A stretch of 64,000 nt of DNA, taken from assembly GCF_000276665.1 (NCBI RefSeq), contig NW_004955470.1:4044895-4108894 (forward strand), given 5' to 3'. The first letter of the stretch is position 1; each line of letters begins with the position of its first letter. Below are positions 55,970-64,000 of this stretch, piece after piece. Under the pieces are notes generated by a model, which searched no databases, was not told where the DNA came from, and saw nothing but the letters and a program-made list of their open reading frames with translations. The position numbers were made by a program, and so were the translations under genes. Source of the stretch: Chinchilla lanigera. Lineage: Eukaryota > Chordata > Mammalia > Rodentia > Chinchillidae.

Positions 55970-58900
55970 GCGCTTTACTAGGCCTGCCGAGTTAGTGGTG
56001 ATTTTTAAATTTAAAGAGATAAAATCTTTCTTGCTATTCCAAACAAATATTTTATGGTCTGTGCCCTAGTACCTTCCTGACTGTAAGGAATTTATCAGAG
56101 GATACAGAACTGAAAGGATAAATAGACATCCAGAATTAAAGTAGCTGGGGAAAAAGTCAAATTTATTTATTTATTGTCTTTTTGAGACAAGGTCTCGCTA
56201 TGCAGTTCAGGCTGGCCTTGAACTCACTTTGTAGCCCAGGCTGGTCTGGAACTTGCAACGATCCTCCTGCCTCAGCCTCCCAAGTGCTGGGATTACAGGT
56301 GTGCACCACCACACCCGGCTAAAAAGTCAAATTTGTGAAAGACTTGAGCAGTACTATCAACCAACGTGACCTGATGACATTTATAACTCCACTCAACAAC
56401 AGCAGAAGACATTCTTTTTAAGTACAAATAAAATGTATGCCCAGAAATTTGGGGTCATGAAACAAACCACAAACGTGAAAGAATTGAAAGCACACAAATA
56501 ATTCAGCATCACCTCGATCCCTTCTTTCTCATCCCTCCTTTCCTATTTCTCCTGAGCCACCACAGCTTGTGCCTCCCTTCAGACTGGTCTGGGTTACTGT
56601 TCTCACAAGGTCACCAATGTGATCTAAACTATCTAACCGTGGTACGTGTCAGGGGTAAAGGAGATAATATCGGTAAACCCTTAGCTGAGCCCCGGGTATG
56701 TGGTAAACACATTCCATCCTCATCATTGTTATTAAAGGGCCTTTGACGGCTTGCTGTCATCTTCAAGGAAGAGATTCAAGTCCTCGACTTGGCACGCAAA
56801 AGCTCTCTGCCATCCGGGCCTGCCCTCAGCTTCACTCTCAATTTCCAGCTTCCTGCCTAGCTTCCTCAATTCCTCTTTTTTCCTGCAGCCCACTTCCTCC
56901 TGGAGGTTTTCCACGACGCCCTCAGGCCAAGTCTGCGCCAGTCTTAGCTCTGAATGTGCTCCACACACATCCCTTATACAACTCTCAACTCTCGTCAGAT
57001 CTGTGTCGATGGCTTCTATACAGACTTAACCGAAGTCAACTATGTTGGGCTGGGCGTGTATCTCCTGTATCTCCGTGACAAAATGCTTTCTTAGCATGCA
57101 CAGGCCCCTGGTTCAATCCCCAGTACATCACACTACACCCCCACACGCACACACATGTGCACATGCGTGCATCAATTCTTTGTTTTCTGAGCATACGTAT
57201 ATTTGATAAGAGAAACATAATATGAGCATATTTTAAAGCAATTGAACCCATTAATCTTTTACTCAGGCTACCCGAAGCAGATGTATGGTGATAGGACATG
57301 AAGAATTACAGTAAATCTATTCATGCATGCATACTCCGGCTTTAAAGCCATTCATGGGCCCGAATTACCCTAGGATAAAAGTCAGTCTCCTTAGTGAAGC
57401 ATTCAGGGCCTTTCACAACCTGACTCAAATCAGGCTGTGCACATGTCTAGTATATGTGTCACTGGAATTGTGTAGCTCAATTAACAGACTATGCATTTGT
57501 CTCCTCGTGGAGGCTGGGAGCTCCTGGACCACAGGAAGCAGGCCTTACTCATTTCCTATACCAGACCTGACTCCTAACCCATCACTAGTATGTAGCAGGG
57601 ATTCTAAGCGTTTCAAAGAATTATTTCCATGGTATTTCTCTGTCAGTCGGTTTGTTTTTTATTGTGGTTAAAAAAGCTACCATTTTAACCTTTATTTTTT
57701 TGCATTGCTGAGAATCAAAGGTAAGGCTTCCTGCACACTAGACAAGTACTCTGCCATTGAGCTACACCTCCAGTCCCGCTTTTTCTCTTCTTTGAGGTAA
57801 TGAGAATAGAATCCAGGGATGCTCCACACAGCCGCCTTTTGTTGTTGTTGTTATGGTTTTTTGTTTGTTTCGGTTTTTTTGACACAGCATCCAGTTATGT
57901 ACATGCCCAGCCCTTTTAATTTTGATTAATTATTGGTTAAATTAATTTATTTATATCAATTAAATATTAACCAAATCAATTCATTTGTATATTAAATTTA
58001 TTTATTTATATAAATAAATTGATTATTTTTTTGAGACTGGACCACACTGAGGCACCCAGGCTGACCTTGAATTTGCAATCCTCCTGACTCAGCCTCCAGA
58101 GTAATTGGAATTACAAGGGTATGTCCATGCCCAGCTCCCAGCCCTCATTTTAAGTATACTGTGTGCTCAAAGGCAACCTGAGTTTATTTTTGTTGTATGA
58201 CCTGTCCCCTTACATTTCTGAGAGATTATTGTCAGCAGATCTCTCACTATAATATTCTTCATGATAGAAGAAAAGTTGCTTAAAAGAGAAGAGTATGGAA
58301 AGCGAATGTCCCAGATGATTTTGTTCTGACTGTTGCAATAGGGAGACGCCTCATTAATTAATGAGGAACATGTCAAAGAAAAGGAATGGAGCACCGCACA
58401 GCACCTGCCTGGCAAACGCAAGGTCATGAGTTCAATTCCCGGTACCAAAAAAAAAGAAAGAAAGAAAAGGAATGGAGCCTGGGGTTTGAGAGAGGCAAGC
58501 AAACAAGGGAGTCATGACGAGAAAGGATGTGGTGGGAGGTCTTCACCTGAATGGCAGAGAAAGAGTAGAAGGAGTCTTGTCCTGGAATATGCTACAGCAC
58601 CGCAGTTATAAGCTGTTTCTCAGACTATAACATGGGGAGGAAAAGAATGAATGGTGGGATTTCTACAGCTTCTGCTTCCCAGAAGTCCCAGGTTCAGTTC
58701 CGTTTAGCACTGTCCAGGGGCGAAAGGAAAGAGAAAAAGGAGTCAAACACCCTCCAGCAACACGCTGTTCGCACACAGCTGCCTTTTGTTATTGTGGTTA
58801 TGGTTTTTTGTTTGTTTTGGTTTTTCTGAGACAGCATCCACTATGTAGTTCAAGCTAGCCTTGAACTCAGTATGTTATTGAGGCTGACCTCGAACTTGGA

Positions 58901-61900
58901 GAAATCCACCTGCCTCAGCCTGACAGGTAGCTGGGATTACAGGCTTGAGCCACCGTGCCGGGCCACAGACTGAAAGGGGGGTCTACCGCCCTTTCAGCTG
59001 CCTATTTCTCCATGGAGTCATAGCCCATGATCCAGGGTGCACAACTGTAGGACAAGGGACGCTCTAATGCACTATCAGCCATGCATCTGGGTGATTCTTT
59101 CATTTGCCAACTTCAAAGCCACACAGGTAGGCTCAGGGGCTGATGCCCCTCCCCCTCCAGGCCCATCCTTTCTTTCCCTCCCACCCTTCATGTCTAAGCT
59201 TTGCTGTTCCCTTCAGGTCCACCACCAGCTCAACCCCAGGACCCAAAGGAGGGGTCCACAAAACAGGTATGACTACCCCTCCCTTCTCAGGGGCCACAGG
59301 GGAACTTGGGGGTCACTGTCTTCAGCCCTCTAGTCACAGCTGACCAGGTCCCAGCAGAAAAGAACAGCACAGAAAAGAACAGCTCTGATGCTACCTGGAC
59401 AGCAACTTCCAGCAGTGACTTCTCAGTGCAGACCTCCATGCCCAAAATCCTTGTGTACGTCTGAAATACACAGGCTCTGGGCCTCACCCCCAAGTGCCCC
59501 CATGTCCACGGGTCTAACATGGGAACCAGCACTTGGTCTTGAGCCTCTCCCCCAGAAGAACTGGACTACAACTTATTCACATCCAGGATTTCCTCTCAAC
59601 CTCATGAGATGCAGGCTTTAAGATGAGAATATTTGTACTCACTCCATGGAGTATGCATACATTCCAGACAGAGGATGATGTCTACATTTAGCGGTGAGAT
59701 TTAAAGATAAGATTTAGAAATTTGGTTTAAAATATGCTGTTGGGGACATGGCACTTATGTGTGTGTTAGGGGAGGAGAGGGCAGATTTTTAGAAAAATTC
59801 CCAAACCAGTGGAATGTTGATAACTGTTGAAGCTGGGTAGGGATACAACAGGAATACCCTTCTAGCTTTATGTATGAGATTTGCTTTAGTAAAGAGCTTT
59901 GTAAAATCTTCCCTGGAGATGAGATGATTATAAAATGTGCTGTATGTGCATTTATGATGTTTTCTAAATTTCCTAGAGGGAAGGAAAACTGTAATGAACG
60001 ATAATCTGGTGAAATTGTGACCCATTCAACAAAATGTCATAATTATGGAGAAAGAAAAAGAACAGTCAAGAGATGAAATACATAAGAGTTACATTAGTTC
60101 TGTCTAGGGGATAAAGTATTTCTAAGTATCCTGCTTTGGGTCATCTTCTGACTTTGTTCAAATGGAATCTATTCTTCCAGTGTATTCATGTGGACATCTA
60201 ACATTGTAGCTCTCTTAGAAGTTTAATTTCTCAGTATAAATCAAGAAATTAGTATTATAGTCTGGCTTGGTGGCACATGCTTGTAATCTCAGCACTCAGG
60301 AGGCTGAGGCAGGAGAATCACTGCAAGTTTTAGGCTAAACTGGGCTATATATTGAGTTCAAGACCAGCCTGAACTGCATAGTGAGGCCCTGTCTCAAAAA
60401 AAAAAAAAAAAAAAAAAAAGGGAAGAAAGAAAAAATTAATATTTGGGTTTGTCACTTAATTACATGTCAATTGAATCAGAATGACTTACTCTTCCCAATC
60501 TATTTATCCACTAGTGAATTAACTGATAAAGTTTCTGTATCCAGGAGGCCAGGTCTCAGAACTATGGTGACTCCATCAGGAGTAGAACTCCAGAAGTCAG
60601 GGTCTGCCTCTAAGGACCTGCTTGTTGCAGGGTTAGGGCATGAGAGTCACCAAGCATTCCAGTGCAGGACTGGAAGAGGGAGGAGAACCCTGGCATATTC
60701 AAATTGGCATCAGAACCAGCTCTAGTCTATGACAGCTACCAGAATGCCAGGGTCATATCCCATGGTGAAGAAGAATGAACCATGGATGGAGGAAGTAGGA
60801 TGTGAGCTAACACTGCAACAGCAAAGACAGAAAAATAAGACATAAAAGCAAGGAAACAGAGCTCCCACCAGCTGGGAGGGGGTTCTGAGTAGGACACCCA
60901 CGAGAGCTGTTTGTCTAGAGGCTTTTAAGGGGATTAGGAGGGAACTCCAGCCATTGTGTAAGCATAGACTCTCTACCCTGGAGGCAACTACATACTTTTT
61001 AGGGTCCATTCTGTGCAGTTTTCACACGGTGCCCATGAAGCGCCCACGCACCTGTGAGCCGACGGCCCGCCTGACCTTGCTCTGGGGAGGACCCAGACGG
61101 CCGCAGGACACCTGGCCCATGTTCCCACGAGATCCCTGGAGGGGCGTGACTCAGCAGACTCCCTTCCCAGTGCTATTTTGGGGCCACTGTCTTCACTGTT
61201 AAGTCTCACTAATTCCTGCTACATGACCGTGGGGGCAAGTTTTGTAATCTTTCTGAGTCTCAAATGCTCTATCTGTACAATGAGTGGTGAAACCTACCAT
61301 GTGGGATTGCTGGAGGCCCAAAGTGGATGACGGCATGAGTTCGAGCACGCTGCCCTTGTAAGGAGTTCCGCAAGAGCACACATTACTGTTTATAAAGCTC
61401 TGTTATGGGCTTCCTACTCAGGTTTGGAAAGGTGTTCTGGCAAAGTGACTTTGGTCCCTTTAAAAGTAAGTACATGTGGCAGAAGCAGGCTTATGAGTTT
61501 GTTTTTTGTTTTGCTTTTATTTTGGGTTTTTTTTTTTTTTTTGGTTGTTTCTGAGACAAGGTCTTGCTCTGTAGTTCAGGCTGGTCTTAAACTCGCTATG
61601 TAGCCCAAGCTAGCCTTCCTGCCTCAGCCTCCTGGGTGTTGGGGTTATAGGTGTGTGCCATCACGCCTGGCTAGAAGTAGTTTTATAAGTGAAGAAGTTA
61701 CTAGCTGACTTGAGGACATTGCTGAGGGATTTGAATGCAGGGTAGAAGTGAGTACTGTGCAAATTCTATCACGCTATGGCTCTCAAGGTCGAACAGCTAA
61801 GGAAAGGTTTCAGAGAGTCTCACTTTCATTCACCACCTGCCCATGAAAGACTAACAGGACCTTGGAGTGGGGAAGGTGCGGGTACAGCTAAGCCAAGGGA

Positions 61901-62500
61901 CAGTGTAGTAGACAAAGTGGGAAATACTTGCTGTGCTTTGCCTGGGGCAGCACCTGGCTGGAGAAGTGTAGGCTCTTCAGGACAAACGGAAGCCACGCAA
62001 TCGAGGGAAACCTGCCTGCCTGCCTACGATGACCGTTTGCAAAAGATGTCTGCGGGTTGTTGGCTCAGGGCAGAAGCCAGGAAGTCAAGGTGAGATTAAA
62101 AAAAAATGGGTGGATTACAAATGGGGTACTTAAAAAATTAATTGATATCAGAAAAAATGAAAGAAAAACTGAAGGCGAATGTGCAAGGAGCACAATTGTA
62201 AAAAAAACATGTCGGAGAGCCAGGCACGGTGGCACACGCCTCTAAGTCCAGCACTCAGGAGGTTGAAGAAGGAGGACTGCTGAATTTGAAGCCAGCCTGG
62301 GATACAGGGTAAGTTCAAAGCCAGCCAGAAGTACGTAGGGAGAACTTGTCTCAGAAAAACAAAAGAACAACGACAAATAAATAAAAACATGGCATATTTC
62401 TTTAAATCATACTCAGTAGTTTTTGAACAACTAGGCACATATGACATGACCGGTTGTTTTTGTTGTCGTTTGTCTTAAGGATGGAAGCCAGGGCCTTATG
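55970..62500. other. Intergenic region upstream of LMAN2L: SINEs and ancient repeats
   Basis: SINEs: B1-type - 56165-56325; ID-like + 57043-57140; ID-like - about 57698-57780; B1-type - about 58030-58140; ID + 58393-58460 with perfect 18-bp flanks (58375-58392, 58461-58478); B1-type - about 58800-58965; B1-type + 60250-60420; B1-type - 61505-61675; B1-type + 62217-62390. L2 relic about 57340-57440 (aagccattcatgggcccga), MIR relic about 61200-61340. AT-rich inverted repeat near 57933-57974. No exon of CNNM4, expected next by human synteny, was recognised. Confidence 0.6.
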
Positions 62501-62504
62501 CATG

Positions 62505-63005
62505 TTGTTATGGTTTGTGTCTAGATGTCCCCCCAAGAGCCTCGTGGGATCATAGGTGGGGCTTTTTCAGAGGTGGCTGGATCTAGAGAATTAATTCATG
62601 GTGCCATGCTAGGATCAAGGGCACTAGGATTAAGGGTGTGAGTGCTACCTACCCTGACTAAGTGCTACCTGCCTGGATAAGATAAAAGGGGCAGAAAGAA
62701 CGGTGGTTGTCCCTGTTACTTTTGCTGTTTTCTGCCGCCATGAACGGCTTCTCCTCTCTGACGCCCCTCTGCCAAGCCATCCTGCCTTTGAGCCAGCTGA
62801 TTATAGACTAAAACCTCTACAAGCTGTGAGCTAAATAAAACTTTCCCCCTTTAACTTTATTTATTTATTTTTGGGGGTACTGGGAATTGAACTCAGGACC
62901 TTGAGGTTGTCGGCAGGTGCTGTACTGCTAAGCTATATCCCCAGCCCCTCCCCCTTTAACTTTAGGTGTTGGATATTTTGTTACAGCAATGAGAAAAGTT
63001 AAGAC
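62505..63005 (+). mobile_element. MaLR-type solitary LTR with nested ID-like SINE
   Basis: Starts tgttatggtttgtgtctag, has gccgccatgaacggcttctc and an aataaaact signal, and ends near gttacagcaatgagaaaagt, the usual layout of MaLR LTRs. A minus-strand ID-like SINE (62860-62948) is inserted, with a perfect 16-bp duplication at 62844-62859 and 62949-62964. No retroviral coding sequence is present. Confidence 0.7.
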
Positions 63006-63054
63006 CTGTGTTAAACACCACTCTACCTCTGACCTACACCCCTAGCTTGCAGCT

Positions 63055-63990
63055 GTTATTTTTTATTTGTTCACAGTACAGGGATTGAACCCAGGGCCTT
63101 TGCATTGAGCTACATGCATCCCCAGCCCTTATTTATTTATTTATTTATTTTGTTGTTTTTTTTTTTTTGTTCTGTGAGACAGGGTCTCACTATGCAGTTC
63201 AGGTTGGCCTTGAACTCACTATGTAGCCCCGGCTGTTCTTGAACTCATGGTGATCCTCCTGCCTCATCCTCCTAAGTGCTGGGATTATAAGCATGTGCTA
63301 CCATATCTGGCTCTGAGATAAGATCTCTCTAAATTGCTAAATTGTCCAGGTTGGGCTCAAACTTGTGATCCTCCTGTCTCAGTTTCCCAAAGTGCAGAGA
63401 TACAGTTTTGTGCCATCAGATGGGGCCTTGTGGCTGTTTTTTAAACAAAAATTTTTGTCTTCTGTCATGGAGGTGTTTTTTGGCTCCAATGACGTTTCTC
63501 AATGAAAATGACAAGTTGGATAACAACATGTAATGGTTGTTTTTTCTTTTTTTTGGTCTTTTTGAGACAGGGTCTCACTATGCAGTTCAGGCTGGTCTTG
63601 AACTTACTTTGTAGCACAGGCTGGGCTTGAATTCACAACAATCCTCCTGCCTCAGCCTCCCAAGTGCTGAGATTACAGGCGTGTGCCGCCATGCTTGGCA
63701 ACATGTCATGTATTAACTATTGTTATTCTCCTATTATTTTGTATGAAATTTTGTTCTATCTTTTCTCCATAAAAGAAAAAGAAAAAGAAAATGACAAGTT
63801 GGAATGTGCTGCATGTAAGTTTGATATTAGCTTGAAATTCAGTTCTGTTGGCTTTGGCTATTGGATCTCTGGGGCAAGTTATTTAATTTGTTTGGGACCC
63901 AGGTTTTAATCTGTAGAGTGAGAATAATGCTAATACCCACCTCATAGGATCTGACGCATAGTTAGCACTTACTAAGTGGGAGCTATTTTT
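63055..63990. repeat. SINE and MIR relics at right edge
   Basis: ID-like - about 63070-63130; B1-type - about 63160-63320; an older composite remnant about 63320-63430; B1-type - 63545-63700; MIR + about 63850-63990. No gene seen. Confidence 0.65.
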
Positions 63991-64000
63991 TATTAACTGT

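Noticed and set aside
56732..56968. Minus-strand 78-codon frame with Glu/Lys-rich sequence
   Set aside because: No start context, splice structure or family match; the area resembles ancient L2/MIR-type relics.
55970..64000. Possible first exon of CNNM4 (next gene in human order)
   Set aside because: No GC-rich coding exon or recognisable CNNM sequence in the interval; it is probably beyond the right edge.

Overview
This is mammalian nuclear DNA: GT-AG introns, a SINE/LINE-rich background and two intact multi-exon protein genes. The interspersed repeats are rodent-like but not mouse or rat. There are B1-type elements, many tRNA-derived ID-like elements, and composite SINEs with a B1-like left half and an ID-like right half, resembling the dimeric B1-dID type known from non-murid rodents. 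The exact species cannot be named from the sequence.

The first 35.7 kb carry the 3' 44 coding exons of the ferlin gene FER1L5 on the + strand, from the end of C2B/FerI at 2476 to a stop at 35664-35666. All 44 exons join in one uninterrupted frame of 1,793 codons plus stop. The 5' exons (C2A and most of C2B) and the promoter lie left of the window. The gene is sparse and repeat-filled up to about 20.6 kb, including a 9.1-kb intron at 11455-20601, and compact from there on.

The - strand from about 35.83 to 55.8 kb is LMAN2L (VIP36-like L-type lectin): 8 coding exons, 348 residues, complete from ATG to stop, with a roughly 2.2-kb 3' UTR and a GC-rich promoter holding three inverted CCAAT boxes. 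The two genes converge tail to tail, and their AATAAA signals lie on opposite strands 28 bases apart. The gene order FER1L5-LMAN2L matches the known arrangement on human 2q11.2. There CNNM4 follows, so 56-64 kb is best read as LMAN2L upstream intergenic DNA; I see no exon in it, only SINEs, L2/MIR relics and a MaLR-type LTR with a nested ID insertion.

The two genes do not form a pathway. FER1L5 is a tail-anchored multi-C2 protein of vesicle or plasma-membrane fusion (myoblast fusion and sperm acrosome exocytosis in mouse). LMAN2L is an ER lectin for glycoprotein export. I found no undescribed multi-gene system. The points most worth a second look are a near-identical 222/230-bp duplication in a LMAN2L intron, the long repeat-bearing C-terminal tail of FER1L5, a GC-AG intron, the very tight convergent 3' ends, and an intragenic CpG cluster with two NRF1-like sites.
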